64,000 nt of DNA from Leptospira congkakensis (GCF_004770265.1 NZ_RQGQ01000004.1:929725-993724), one strand, 5' to 3'; numbered from the stretch's first letter, positions 47,045 through 56,778 are shown. Translations and numbers: made by a program. The notes: generated by a model not told the origin, from the letters alone.

Positions 47045-49422
47045 AATCTGAATTCGGAAAATTTACTTTATATTTTCTACTCATACTTGTTTTGAGATTT
47101 CCCATCTTCTCCCAAACAAACTCGGAAGAAAAAGATTCAAAACCACAAAAAAATGAAGGAATTCATGTCATTGGTAGCAAAAAAGAAGACCTAAAAAAAA
47201 TACCAGGATCTGCTTACATCATTGATAAAAAATATCTGGAAGAAGCATCTCCTACAGATCCCATGGAAGCTCTAAGAAGAACACCAGGCGCAAGTGTTCG
47301 TTTCCAAGACGCAGCAGGGCTTACACCAAACATTGGTTTCAGGGGTGTAAGCAATGAAGAATCCAGAAAAACTTTAATTTTAGAAGATGGGATACTTACC
47401 TCTCTTTCTCCTTACGGACAACCAGAAAGTTATTATTCTCCTTCTATTGAAAGAATGGAAAGGATCGAAATCATTAAAGGATCTGGTTCTATTTTATTTG
47501 GTCCCAACACAATCGGGGGAATTGTAAATTTTGTCACCAAACGGCCACCATCCGAATCTACATTTTATACAAAAAATGTGGGAGGTGAAAATGGATATTT
47601 TTCAACATACAATTCTTATGGGAAAAGTTTTGACTCAAGTTCTTTTGAAGTTTCTTTACTTAGAAAACAAGGAGATGGATTTCGAAACTACCAAAAATTT
47701 GATGTTACAGAAGGGAATATCAAATGGATTCAAGATTGGAATGAAAACCATAACACGACGATTAAGTTAGGTTATCATGTTCAGAATGCTCAGTCTACTT
47801 ATTTGGGTCTCTCACAAGGATTATTCCGAATGGATCCAAAAATCAATCCGGCTGAGTATGATGAAAAACAGCTGAATCGCAGCCAAACGGTGATTTCTCA
47901 TAACTGGAAACTGGCAGAAGATCACACACTCATCATTCGAGGTTATTTTTCACAAGCAGAACGGAACTGGGCCAGGCAAGATTTTTTATCTGGTAAATCC
48001 TCCTCTGGTGGTTATCTAAACGCACCTCAGGATACACTTCGTACGTATTCCCCTGGTATCATCGGAAACCGACCCGGTGATACAATTTATATGCGTGATT
48101 CCTATTTCAGTCGTGATCAAGCTTTTATGGTGGGTGGCGTAGAAACCAAACTCGAATCAAAGTTTTCTACCTTTGGACTCAAACATGAAACCGATTTAGG
48201 TGTTAGGATTCATGGAGAAAACAATTTAACACAAACGAATATCAAAAAAACTGACGACCCTTTAGGTTATCTTTCGAAAGCAATCATCCAAGAGGATTCA
48301 CTCGTAACCAATTTGGCACAAACCGCCTTACCTAATTTTAATCTCAATCGACAAGAAAGAAAAATTGAATCGTTTGCTGCATACTTTCAAGATAGAATTT
48401 TACTTTCAGAAAATTGGAAAATCATTCCTGGTATTAGGTTTGAAGAAGTAAGACAAAAAGCAATCACAACTAGAAGGCAAGCCACAACCGAAGATTATCA
48501 ACTAGGTGCCGTTCTTCCAAACGACGTTTCTGTGAATCGCCGTAGTTCCAGCGAATCAAGAACCCATATCATCCTTCCTGGAATGGGAATTACTTATGAT
48601 ATCACAAAAAAGTTCATTTGGTTTTCGGGAGCCCATAAAGGATTTTCTCCTCCTACCTTTGGAACTTCATTCAGTCCTCAAGGAAATGATTATAGACTAA
48701 AACCTGAAACTTCTACAAATTATGAAACAGGAGTGAGAGGAGACATTACATCCTATTTGTATACAGAACTAGTTGGATACAAAATGTACTTTCGAGACCA
48801 AATCATCAACGTAAATGAAGTTGGAGGTGAAGCGGGAATAAGACCAGCAAACACTGGTTATTCAACCCACACGGGAGGAGAATCAGTAATTGTTTGGGAT
48901 CCCGCGAAAATGCAAAAATCGGAATGGAGGGTTCCGATTGAACTCATTTACTCTCGGATTGAAGCAAAATCCAGAAGTTTTAATCCATTTCCCGTCTCAC
49001 AGTCAAGCGACGGAAAAGATACAATTGAAATTCTCCCTGCTTATACAGTTAACAATTACCAATACATTTCTACAAATACAACAGGAAACTACTTACCTTA
49101 TGTGCCAAAAGAAACCATAACTCTTGCTGTAAGTGTATCTTCACCACAAGGGTATTATGGACGATTAGAATACCAATACATAGGAAAACAATATTCGGAT
49201 CTATTGAACACAAAAGACGAATCTGAAGACGGAAACAAAGGTATCATACCTAAAGTGGAGTTGTGGAATACAAGTTTAGGTTACCGATCACCTGATAAAT
49301 GGTCGGTGTTTATCAATGCAAAGAATATCCAAGACAAACAATATGTTTCCGGTAGATTACCAACAGGGATCCAACCCGGGCCTTTTCGCCAAATCAACGT
49401 TGGTTTTACATTAGAATTATGA
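47041..49422 (+). CDS. TonB-dependent outer-membrane receptor (FecA-like)
   Basis: The 793-residue protein has a signal peptide and a plug domain with PTDPMEALRRTPGASVRFQD, then NIGFRGVS, SIERMERIEIIKGSGSILFG and NTIGGIVNFVTKRP. A 22-stranded barrel rich in aromatic residues follows, up to the terminal strand PFRQINVGFTLEL. It should import an iron complex, perhaps ferric citrate, with energy from TonB/ExbBD. It is the last gene of the Fur-box operon and overlaps the HTTM gene by four bases. The ligand is not determined by sequence. Confidence 0.92.
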   Translation: MKSEFGKFTLYFLLILVLRFPIFSQTNSEEKDSKPQKNEGIHVIGSKKEDLKKIPGSAYIIDKKYLEEASPTDPMEALRRTPGASVRFQDAAGLTPNIGFRGVSNEESRKTLILEDGILTSLSPYGQPESYYSPSIERMERIEIIKGSGSILFGPNTIGGIVNFVTKRPPSESTFYTKNVGGENGYFSTYNSYGKSFDSSSFEVSLLRKQGDGFRNYQKFDVTEGNIKWIQDWNENHNTTIKLGYHVQNAQSTYLGLSQGLFRMDPKINPAEYDEKQLNRSQTVISHNWKLAEDHTLIIRGYFSQAERNWARQDFLSGKSSSGGYLNAPQDTLRTYSPGIIGNRPGDTIYMRDSYFSRDQAFMVGGVETKLESKFSTFGLKHETDLGVRIHGENNLTQTNIKKTDDPLGYLSKAIIQEDSLVTNLAQTALPNFNLNRQERKIESFAAYFQDRILLSENWKIIPGIRFEEVRQKAITTRRQATTEDYQLGAVLPNDVSVNRRSSSESRTHIILPGMGITYDITKKFIWFSGAHKGFSPPTFGTSFSPQGNDYRLKPETSTNYETGVRGDITSYLYTELVGYKMYFRDQIINVNEVGGEAGIRPANTGYSTHTGGESVIVWDPAKMQKSEWRVPIELIYSRIEAKSRSFNPFPVSQSSDGKDTIEILPAYTVNNYQYISTNTTGNYLPYVPKETITLAVSVSSPQGYYGRLEYQYIGKQYSDLLNTKDESEDGNKGIIPKVELWNTSLGYRSPDKWSVFINAKNIQDKQYVSGRLPTGIQPGPFRQINVGFTLEL

Positions 49423-49429
49423 TTTTAGA

Positions 49430-49458
49430 AACGAATTCTTCTAAAAAAAGAATTCGTT
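49430..49458. terminator. Terminator hairpin between convergent genes
   Basis: Arms AACGAATTCTT (49430-49440) and AAGAATTCGTT (49448-49458) flank a 7-nt loop. It lies just after the receptor gene and just before the end of the convergent unknown gene, so it probably ends both transcripts. No long T run follows on either strand. Confidence 0.6.
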
Positions 49459-49476
49459 CTGATAGAATTTTTGCTA

Positions 49477-50367
49477 TTAGAAATATTTTCCAACTCGATC
49501 AAAATTACCAAGTGCTGATTTGATTGTTGTTTCTTCCCAAAGATCAAGAACTGCACCATTCGACTTCATATAAACCAAAACATCCTCTCTGTCTAAAGAA
49601 GGAACTTTTGTTAATTCTCGCAAAACAAGAGATAACCTATCTGGATCTCTTTTGTTTGGAGATAAAGCTGCTTCAGACTTAAAATTGAATCTTTCCCCCA
49701 AATCCTGGCAAAAAGTTTCCCAAATACGAATGGATTCTAATATGGATTCCAAACGAATGCGGTTTTCCATTTCTTTCGGCGTTTGTTCGTTTAACTTTTT
49801 TGATCCGGACACCATCATCATTCGCAAATAATAATAAAGAGTATGGCTATTTAACAATATTTTACGGATTTCGTTTTCTCGAAGATTTGAGAATATTCCG
49901 AGAAGAGTCTGCATTGTCATATTCTTTTCTTCTAATATATCAAAATAAGCTTCCCAAGTTTGAGGATCCAAATTAGAAAGAAGATGAATTTTTAACGTTG
50001 GATCTCTGTCCATTTCTTCTGCTAACGATAAAATTCGTAAACTTTGGGCAGAACCAAACAAAGTCCGAACTTGTAAAAAATATGAGTTAGAATCAAAATT
50101 ACCGGTTAAAAATTGTTTCCCATATCCAAAATAAATAAACTTCATTAGAAGTTCTGGGGTTAGGTTTTCATCATTCAGAAAATGTTTTGTATTTTCTTCT
50201 GAACGTAATAACCATAAATATTCAAAAACCAAATCGCAAAACTCATCTTCCAAAAGCATATGGTCAGCGAGAGATTTTAAATCCGTACCTTCTTCGATGG
50301 ATTGGAAAAAATCTAACAGTTCAGTAGGTGATGCATTTTTCCAAAACTCGGAAGCCTTCCATAGCAT
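49477..50367 (-). CDS. Unknown helical protein
   Basis: The 296-residue protein has no signal or membrane segment and is rich in short helical segments (PTELLDFFQSIEEGTDLKSLADHM, RENEIRKILLNSHTLYYYLRMMM), so it may be an all-helical repeat protein. No family is recognised. It is convergent with the TonB receptor gene and shares the terminator there. It may be a Leptospira-specific cytoplasmic protein; no role is proposed. Confidence 0.6.
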   Translation of the reverse strand: MLWKASEFWKNASPTELLDFFQSIEEGTDLKSLADHMLLEDEFCDLVFEYLWLLRSEENTKHFLNDENLTPELLMKFIYFGYGKQFLTGNFDSNSYFLQVRTLFGSAQSLRILSLAEEMDRDPTLKIHLLSNLDPQTWEAYFDILEEKNMTMQTLLGIFSNLRENEIRKILLNSHTLYYYLRMMMVSGSKKLNEQTPKEMENRIRLESILESIRIWETFCQDLGERFNFKSEAALSPNKRDPDRLSLVLRELTKVPSLDREDVLVYMKSNGAVLDLWEETTIKSALGNFDRVGKYF

Positions 50368-50434
50368 TCTATTTTTTTAATTGCTAAATTAAGTTATGTC
50401 AATTTAATTTTAGAAAGATTCAAAATCCAATATA

Positions 50435-51703
50435 TTAGTATAAATTCCAATAACTACTTTGCAATAAACTATTACAAATCTTTCCATTGGCACCAGGACT
50501 TATGACCAAAACACGGTCATCCGTATGTGGAATGGTATATATCTTTCCATTATGTGCATAAACAGCATCACCCCATTTATTACCGCCGGATATTCCTGAG
50601 CTATAAGTGGTTGAGGTCAGCGTGTCTGGATCAAAAGCAATGAATTGATCGATATCAGCAGGAATGGTAAAAATTTTCCCATCGGCAGCTAAAATTCCAC
50701 CGCGCCATTTAGGAGATACAGAAGATACGGGAGAGCTCCATAAACTAAGCGAATCATTACTGGGATCGATAATTAAAAATTCTGAGTCATAAGATGGAAT
50801 TCCAAAAATTTTCCCGTTAGGTGCCAAAACTCCATGCCTCCACTTTCCTGTCCCAGTTTTAGGAGATGGAATTACATAACTCTTTTCGGAGTAAGGATCT
50901 AAAACAAAAATAGAATCAATATCAACGGGGAAGGCATATATTTTGCCGTTAGGTGCTAGGATTCCTCCTTCCCACATATTCGTTTGTGACAGTGGAGAAA
51001 CGATCGTTCGAACCACATCTGTTTTGGGATCAATCACAAGGATTTTACTAGAACTCATAGGAATTCCGTAAATGAGACCGTTGGGAGCAAGCACTCCTCC
51101 CCTCCACTTTCCCAATCCTGATTCAGGAGATTGTAATGTATAACTTTCGTTTGTTTCCGGTTTGATAACTAAGATTTTATCTGCATCTCGGGGTATCGCA
51201 TATATTTTTCCGTTTGGTGCAATCACTGCACCTTCCCATTGCGCAGTTCCACTAAGTCCAGTCGGAAAAGCAGATGCAGAATTGGCATTCGGATCCATCA
51301 CAAGAAAGTCGGATTGATTGTACGGTATAGAGTATATGTTTCCATTACTTGCTAGAATTCCACCGAGCCATTTCGCAGTGCCAGTGTATGATGGAGTGAA
51401 GGTTGTGAAACTAACACCAGAAGAACCTAGTGCCGCTTGTTTTTTCATTTCGGTTGATACATATTTCCATCGTCTAGGTTGGATTACTGCCAAAGAATCC
51501 ATTTCGCAAATGTTACGGTTTGGGGCAATGGATCCGCAAAATTCTCTATCATCATCCACAAGGATTCTTGCTAAGTAAAAATCCTGAAAAGATTCAGAAC
51601 CTGGATCACATCCATTTTCCAAACTGGGAAACTTACAAGAAGGAAAAACAAAACAAAGAAAGAGATATAACCAAACTTGGAGTAAAGTAATATGGGATTT
51701 CAA
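50435..51703 (-). CDS. Beta-propeller lipoprotein with W-GG-APNG-IY repeats
   Basis: The lipobox FVFPSC starts a Cys-rich leader. Seven to eight repeats of about 42-45 residues follow, each with W-x-G-G/A-I/V-L/I-A-P-N-G-K-I-Y and then a [IF]xP...D-P motif (for example WEGAVIAPNGKIYAIP, WRGGVLAPNGLIYGIP, WRHGVLAPNGKIFGIP). This suits a seven-bladed propeller exposed on the cell surface. The leader (Cys to Cys, 34 residues) is shared with the propeller lipoprotein downstream at 54-56 kb. Repeats can misalign in assemblies; none is broken here. Confidence 0.75.
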   Translation of the reverse strand: MKSHITLLQVWLYLFLCFVFPSCKFPSLENGCDPGSESFQDFYLARILVDDDREFCGSIAPNRNICEMDSLAVIQPRRWKYVSTEMKKQAALGSSGVSFTTFTPSYTGTAKWLGGILASNGNIYSIPYNQSDFLVMDPNANSASAFPTGLSGTAQWEGAVIAPNGKIYAIPRDADKILVIKPETNESYTLQSPESGLGKWRGGVLAPNGLIYGIPMSSSKILVIDPKTDVVRTIVSPLSQTNMWEGGILAPNGKIYAFPVDIDSIFVLDPYSEKSYVIPSPKTGTGKWRHGVLAPNGKIFGIPSYDSEFLIIDPSNDSLSLWSSPVSSVSPKWRGGILAADGKIFTIPADIDQFIAFDPDTLTSTTYSSGISGGNKWGDAVYAHNGKIYTIPHTDDRVLVISPGANGKICNSLLQSSYWNLY

Positions 51704-51852
51704 TTTGGCAGTTCTCTTCAGGAAATGAGATTTCTCATTCGTTTATAAATTGTCAAACGAAAGAAATTTACTAAAAAATTCGAGTTGCCACTCCTCCAAC
51801 AAACAGTAATTTCAGAAGGAATGGATGATTGTTTGGGAGGTTTATCTTACGT

Positions 51853-52626
51853 ATGAAAGTTTATAGTTTTCTTCCCTCCGAACCTCTAAAACCCTTTGTA
51901 CAAAAATACCTAATCATAGAATCAGAGGATGGAATTCAAAACCAGATCATCCCAAATCCCAACCTTGTTTTATCTTTCCAAATGCAAGGAAATTTACAAT
52001 CAGAAGAATCAAATTCCCTTTACGATTTACCGAGAGCGGGTCTTGCCGGATTTCGAAAGACAACAAGGACAATCACCTATTCCAAAAAATCCTCCGCCCT
52101 GCTCGTCATCCTTTCTGAAATTGGAGCTTTTGCTTTTTTTAGAGAACCAATCTCCGAGTTCTACGGAAAAACCGTTAGTTTAGAAGATATAATCCCAAGA
52201 CCCCAACTAAAAAAGATCGAAGAACAATTGTTTGATTGTAAATCAAATGCAGAACAAATTGTCCAAATCGAAAATTTTTTAATTGGAAACAAGAAGAGGC
52301 AAATGATCGACCCAATCATAACACAAACAATTTTAAAAATCAAAATATCCAAGGGAAACATCAAAATCAAGGATATCAAACAAGGGCTTCCCATTAGCCT
52401 TGATTCCCTGGAGAAAAAATTCAAAACCACTATCGGAACTACTTTAAAACATTATTCAAATCTATTAAGGATTCACTCTGTCATATCCTCCCATTCGAAT
52501 CATACAAATCTAACGGACTTAGCACAAACTGCAGGATACTTTGACCAATCCCATTTTAACAAAGAATTCAAAGCGTATACAGGATCATCTCCAAAGGAAT
52601 TTTTCCGACGTCCACAAAACTGGTGA
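51853..52626 (+). CDS. AraC-family transcriptional regulator
   Basis: The 257-residue protein has an N-terminal ligand-binding-like beta domain (about 1-150) and two C-terminal helix-turn-helix units. The second reads NLTDLAQTAGYFDQSHFNKEFKAYTGSSPKEF, the classic AraC signature. It is a local regulator whose effector is unknown. The gene may control the ABM-domain gene 95 nt downstream, or itself. I use the ATG eight codons inside a TTG-started frame. GGGAGG lies 12 nt before it. Confidence 0.85.
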   Translation: MKVYSFLPSEPLKPFVQKYLIIESEDGIQNQIIPNPNLVLSFQMQGNLQSEESNSLYDLPRAGLAGFRKTTRTITYSKKSSALLVILSEIGAFAFFREPISEFYGKTVSLEDIIPRPQLKKIEEQLFDCKSNAEQIVQIENFLIGNKKRQMIDPIITQTILKIKISKGNIKIKDIKQGLPISLDSLEKKFKTTIGTTLKHYSNLLRIHSVISSHSNHTNLTDLAQTAGYFDQSHFNKEFKAYTGSSPKEFFRRPQNW

Positions 52627-52720
52627 ACCCAAACATTTTCTGATTTTTTACAATTCTCTTTTACCTCTTTCCGTTATCCTTTCTATAGTAAAGGTATAGG
52701 ATTACCTAATTGAGGATACA

Positions 52721-53029
52721 ATGAACCAAATTTTAATCGATCGATTCCGTTTACCAAAAGAAGCAAAAGAAATATTTTTAGAAAGAGTCAAAGCCAATCG
52801 TGACTTTATCAAAAACTTAGATGGTTTTTTGGGAGACCAAATTTTCATTCGAGAAGAAACAGGCGAAATTCATTTCATAACCGTCGCCACTTGGAAAGAC
52901 AAACAAAGTCTAGAAAATGCCAAAACATTGGTGTTTAGTGAATACCAGAAACAAGCGTTTGTGATGCCAGAATTCCTAAAAACACATTCGATTCAAATCG
53001 AACGAGAAATCTACGAGAAGGTGTCTTAA
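52721..53029 (+). CDS. ABM-domain small protein (antibiotic biosynthesis monooxygenase-like)
   Basis: The 102-residue protein matches the dimeric alpha-beta barrel family. The strand RFRLPKEAKEIFLERVKANRDFI is followed by DGFLGDQIF, ITVATWKDKQSLENAK and the C-terminal FSEYQKQAF. Such proteins include haem-degrading IsdG-type enzymes and quinol monooxygenases, but no haem-ligand pattern is clear. GAGGAT lies before the ATG. The preceding AraC regulator is the likely controller. Confidence 0.7.
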   Translation: MNQILIDRFRLPKEAKEIFLERVKANRDFIKNLDGFLGDQIFIREETGEIHFITVATWKDKQSLENAKTLVFSEYQKQAFVMPEFLKTHSIQIEREIYEKVS

Positions 53030-53068
53030 TTTTTCAGAATATTAAAAAATTCACTTTCTAAATAAAAA

Positions 53069-53099
53069 CCGTGTTTGGTGTTTTTTTACACAAACACGA
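53069..53099 (+). terminator. Hairpin after the ABM-domain gene
   Basis: CGTGTTTG (53070-53077) pairs with CAAACACG (53091-53098), and GTG/ACA inner pairs close a T-rich loop. It is a candidate terminator because it falls 40 nt after the stop. The following T run is short. Confidence 0.55.
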
Positions 53100-53108
53100 G
53101 TTTAGTGA

Positions 53109-53696
53109 ATGACAAAAAGGGAAAAGAGAGAATTTATATCTTATATGAGGATGAATAAAAAATCGTTTTTAAATTTATACTTTCTAAACAAAAATTCAAT
53201 TTCGATAAAAAGAATTATTTTTTATTCCTTACTAGTTTTTATTTTTTCCCAATGTGAAGATTTGGATACAACCAAAGATTTCCGAGAAGAGAATTTGCTC
53301 ACATTAGCATTTGCAGTATTACCAACGATAATAAACAATTGTCCAGTAGCAGAATTTATAGTGGAAAAAGGGAAAGATTACCAAATTTTTCTAAATAAAG
53401 AAAATTCACCTTGGTTTCAATTTTCACCTAACGGAAACATGACTCCCCCTGAAGAAAAAAGAGATTATTTTCTTATTGTTACCAAAGATAGTTCCGCTTC
53501 CATCAGCTTGATACCTTGGACATCTTGTAAAAATTTTTCTTCCCCGTCTACAAGTGGACTCACTCCTCATTCAGAAACACCCACAGAGTTAAAGTTCAAA
53601 ATTGAAAAAGCTTCTTTTCAATCTGCAGAAACTAACAGATACCGACTCGAATTAAATTCAAATAACCAAACATTCATTACAATTAGACAAAACTGA
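53109..53696 (+). CDS. Lipoprotein, first of a tandem paralogous pair
   Basis: The signal is long: a basic N-terminus, hydrophobic FYSLLVFIFSQC and the lipobox Cys. The mature part shares with the next gene an aromatic segment SPWFQFSPNG and similar spacing of cysteines and Thr/Ser-rich strands. Function unknown; a surface beta-sandwich is likely. The start could also be one of two ATGs about 12-14 codons in. The stop overlaps the start of the next gene by one base (TGATG). Confidence 0.6.
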   Translation: MTKREKREFISYMRMNKKSFLNLYFLNKNSISIKRIIFYSLLVFIFSQCEDLDTTKDFREENLLTLAFAVLPTIINNCPVAEFIVEKGKDYQIFLNKENSPWFQFSPNGNMTPPEEKRDYFLIVTKDSSASISLIPWTSCKNFSSPSTSGLTPHSETPTELKFKIEKASFQSAETNRYRLELNSNNQTFITIRQN

Positions 53697-54256
53697 TGAA
53701 ATTTCCAATAAATAGATTTAATAGCTTATCATCTTTGCAATTGGTTAAAATTCTAGTTTTGCTAATTTTGTTTTTTTTCCAAACATCATGCGGCAAAAGA
53801 CCTCCACTGGAAGAGGAAAACGATCCTTTATTACAACTTTTTATCCTCAATTTCGCAGATAATTACTATTCCAACTCTTGCCAACACCCTTCCTTTACAC
53901 TCAAAAAAACAGAAAACAAACAAATGGAACTAACACTAGATGACAAAAAATGGTTTCGTTTTTCACCTGAAGGCACGGCCGCTAACCCTAATTCCAATAA
54001 CCCAACCCCAGTTCATTTCTTTTTCATCCAGAAAGAAGCGGATACTGAAATTTCCTGGGTTACCAGTACAACTTGTATCACTTCACCATCGTATACTTAC
54101 GAAAGAACTCCTATATCAGCAACGCAAACAGAAATAAAATACAATCTCTGGAATTCTGATTTCTATTTTAGTAACCGAACTACGTCCACGTACCAAAATG
54201 GATATTATATAAAACTAATTTCGGGAAATCCCAAAATCACCATTCGATTTGAATGA
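53696..54256 (+). CDS. Lipoprotein, second of a tandem paralogous pair
   Basis: The lipobox is FQTSC, and the mature segment KKWFRFSPEG aligns with the first copy. The two probably arose by duplication. It has four cysteines outside the lipobox. It is translationally coupled to the first copy by the one-base overlap. The propeller-lipoprotein gene starts close to its end, so the three may form one surface-lipoprotein unit. Confidence 0.6.
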   Translation: MKFPINRFNSLSSLQLVKILVLLILFFFQTSCGKRPPLEEENDPLLQLFILNFADNYYSNSCQHPSFTLKKTENKQMELTLDDKKWFRFSPEGTAANPNSNNPTPVHFFFIQKEADTEISWVTSTTCITSPSYTYERTPISATQTEIKYNLWNSDFYFSNRTTSTYQNGYYIKLISGNPKITIRFE

Positions 54257-54320
54257 GATACAAAATAACGGTTGTCAGTGTTCCTTTACAAAAAAAAATC
54301 CGTTAGTAACTGTAGTATAT

Positions 54321-56594
54321 ATGGTTCGAATGATCAAAATTTCTTATTTTTTTGTTCTTCTTGGCGCTCTGATTCTTTGCAAACCTCCTGAACTTTCGAA
54401 CGCCTGCGATCCAAAATCTGAGTCTTTTTTCAATGCTTCTATAGTTCGGTTTCTTATCAGCGATAGTTCCCCCTCTTGTTTGCCTGGGTTCCCGAAGACT
54501 CCCATACCGATCTGGGGAGCTCATAGCGAAATCCAATCCAATGTGGAAATCAAAGCTATGGCGCTCCAAGATAACAAACTTTATCTAGGTGGCACGTTTC
54601 AATTTTTAGGCCCTAATACAGGTGGAGCTGCCATTTTAAATACAACCAATGGATCTTTGATTGATTCCGCAATTTGTCCCTATCTAGAAGTTCTCTCAAA
54701 TAGCAATATTGCCATCTCTGACGAACAAGGAGGGTTTTATCTAGCCGGAAATTTTACCCATATCCAAGGTATCGCCAAACAAAACCTAGTTCATATCAAT
54801 TCAAATTGTAAACTGGATACAGGCTTTGATGTAGGAACGGGATCTGGCGGAGCAGATATTCGCGATCTATTGTTAGTTGGAGAAAAAATCTATATCGCAG
54901 GAAGTTTTTCCACATGGAATGGTTTGGCTCGTGGATTTTTAGCTGCAGTGAATCGCACCTCTGGTACTCTAGATACAACTTGGATCGCCAACGCTGATGG
55001 AACGGTCGAATCGATAATTGCAGACACTGATGGAATCTTTGTTGCAGGACAATTTTTAAATATCAATGGAAGTGGAATTGGTCGACTTTCAAAAATTTCT
55101 TACGAAACCGGATCTCCAAATTTAAGTTTTTCTCCCAATATTTCTGCCGGTGCTATCCGTACAATTGCAATGGGAAGAGATGCTTCTAATAATAAAGTTA
55201 TCTATGCAGGAGGTAGTTTTACTGCAGTTTCTCCTACATATGCTAGATCTTTTGAAATGGATGGCAACGTTACTAGTTGGAACCCAGCTCCCAATGGTTT
55301 AGTCGATGATCTTACAATCTTAGGTTCAAAAATATATTTAATTGGAAGTTTTAATTTATTAGGATCTACTACAAGAAATCATTTTGCTGCAGTAGATAAC
55401 AATTTTGGAGCGGTGGGTGGTGAAGATTTACAGTTATTGGGAAGTGATTCAATAGCTTCCATAACCGAATTTGGCGGAAAAATTTATGTCCTTGGAAACT
55501 TTAGTTCTGTATTGGGCAAACCCAGACGGCATGGCTTTTCAATTGATCCAGTATCAGCAATTTTCTCAGATTGGAATCCAAATTTCAGTTCTAGTTTTTC
55601 CTACCCAAATGGAAGGATTGCCTTTTCACCTGACGGGAGCAAGGTGCTAGTTCCCGGATATTTTACTAGTGTCAATGTTGCAGAACGAAACGGATTTGGA
55701 TCCATCGATTTGATCACAGGTAAAGCCACAGATATTAATCTACAATTGAATGGAAGTATCAATAGTTTACATATAAAAAACAATATTCTTTATGCTGGTG
55801 GTTCGTTTACATCCGTTTTAAGCCAAACGAGGACCAATTTTTTTGCATTCAATTTAAATTCATTCTCTTTGGAAGGAATGTCACCTACATTCGATTCACC
55901 TATTAACCATATCGCTACAGATAATAATTATATCTATGCCGGTGGAAGTTTTTTCAATGTTGCAGGATCGTCACGTTCTAACTTGGCACGTTTGCAAATT
56001 ACAAATGGAATACTTGATAGTTGGAATCCAGGTGCTGACAATACCGTATCGGTCATCCTTCCAATGGAAGATAAAGTATATGTTGGAGGAATATTTACAA
56101 CAATTGGAGGGTCTGGAAGTACGTCTTTTTTATCCGCATTAAATCTAACAACAGGAAACAACTTACTCTTTCCTTCCAGTTCCGTTACCCCCAACGGAGT
56201 TGTTAAATCGATTGCTCACTATCAAAACCAATTTTACATTGGAGGAGATTTTATCACTATCGGCGCACAAACAAACACTAGATTTAGTTCTTTTGATGGA
56301 ACCACTGGCGTATATACAAACCAATTGATAACAACAGACAATACTATTTCCACAATTTCTATCGGAGAAAATGGAAAAGGATTCATCGGTGGAAGTTTTA
56401 CCACCATCAATGGATCTCCAAAACCTGGTTTAGTATTCTATGATTTTCTAAATAAAAATGTTTTAAACATAAACATCCCTTCTGAAGGAAATGTTTCCCA
56501 ATCTTTTGTTTCCAGAAACACAATCTATTTTGGCGGTAAAATTACCCAAGTGAACAACCGACCAAAAGGTGGATTCTACTTTTGGGATCTATAA
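54321..56594 (+). CDS. Delta-60-type repeat beta-propeller lipoprotein
   Basis: The lipobox ALILC and the leader KPPELSNACDPKSESF (three conserved cysteines) precede about 700 residues of repeats of 60 or so residues. These carry Y-V/A-G-G-x-F-T-x-I-G-G (for example IYAGGSFFNVAG, VYVGGIFTTIGG, FYIGGDFITIGA) and NLARLQITNGILDSWNPGADN-type strands, as in delta-60 (DUF5122) repeats. The product should sit on the cell surface. I use an internal ATG; the frame runs 24 codons further upstream, overlapping the preceding gene. Confidence 0.78.
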   Translation: MVRMIKISYFFVLLGALILCKPPELSNACDPKSESFFNASIVRFLISDSSPSCLPGFPKTPIPIWGAHSEIQSNVEIKAMALQDNKLYLGGTFQFLGPNTGGAAILNTTNGSLIDSAICPYLEVLSNSNIAISDEQGGFYLAGNFTHIQGIAKQNLVHINSNCKLDTGFDVGTGSGGADIRDLLLVGEKIYIAGSFSTWNGLARGFLAAVNRTSGTLDTTWIANADGTVESIIADTDGIFVAGQFLNINGSGIGRLSKISYETGSPNLSFSPNISAGAIRTIAMGRDASNNKVIYAGGSFTAVSPTYARSFEMDGNVTSWNPAPNGLVDDLTILGSKIYLIGSFNLLGSTTRNHFAAVDNNFGAVGGEDLQLLGSDSIASITEFGGKIYVLGNFSSVLGKPRRHGFSIDPVSAIFSDWNPNFSSSFSYPNGRIAFSPDGSKVLVPGYFTSVNVAERNGFGSIDLITGKATDINLQLNGSINSLHIKNNILYAGGSFTSVLSQTRTNFFAFNLNSFSLEGMSPTFDSPINHIATDNNYIYAGGSFFNVAGSSRSNLARLQITNGILDSWNPGADNTVSVILPMEDKVYVGGIFTTIGGSGSTSFLSALNLTTGNNLLFPSSSVTPNGVVKSIAHYQNQFYIGGDFITIGAQTNTRFSSFDGTTGVYTNQLITTDNTISTISIGENGKGFIGGSFTTINGSPKPGLVFYDFLNKNVLNINIPSEGNVSQSFVSRNTIYFGGKITQVNNRPKGGFYFWDL

Positions 56595-56614
56595 AATTTA
56601 CTTATTCACCTTAC

Positions 56615-56656
56615 TTCGACTAACGAGTGAATCTAGAAAATATTGCGTTAGTCGAA
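56615..56656 (+). repeat. Inverted repeat downstream of the propeller lipoprotein
   Basis: Arms TTCGACTAACG (56615-56625) and CGTTAGTCGAA (56646-56656) are perfect over 11 bp with a 20-nt loop. It could be a terminator or a regulatory element for the following SH3 gene. Confidence 0.55.
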
Positions 56657-56778
56657 CCATTTCCAAATGGAATAGGTGGTGAATCCAATATCACTCGATC
56701 AGAAGTTCCATAACCGCTAAATATTTACATATATTTTTATTTGACTATTTTAAAGTAATTTCCCTAAATTTACCTGAA

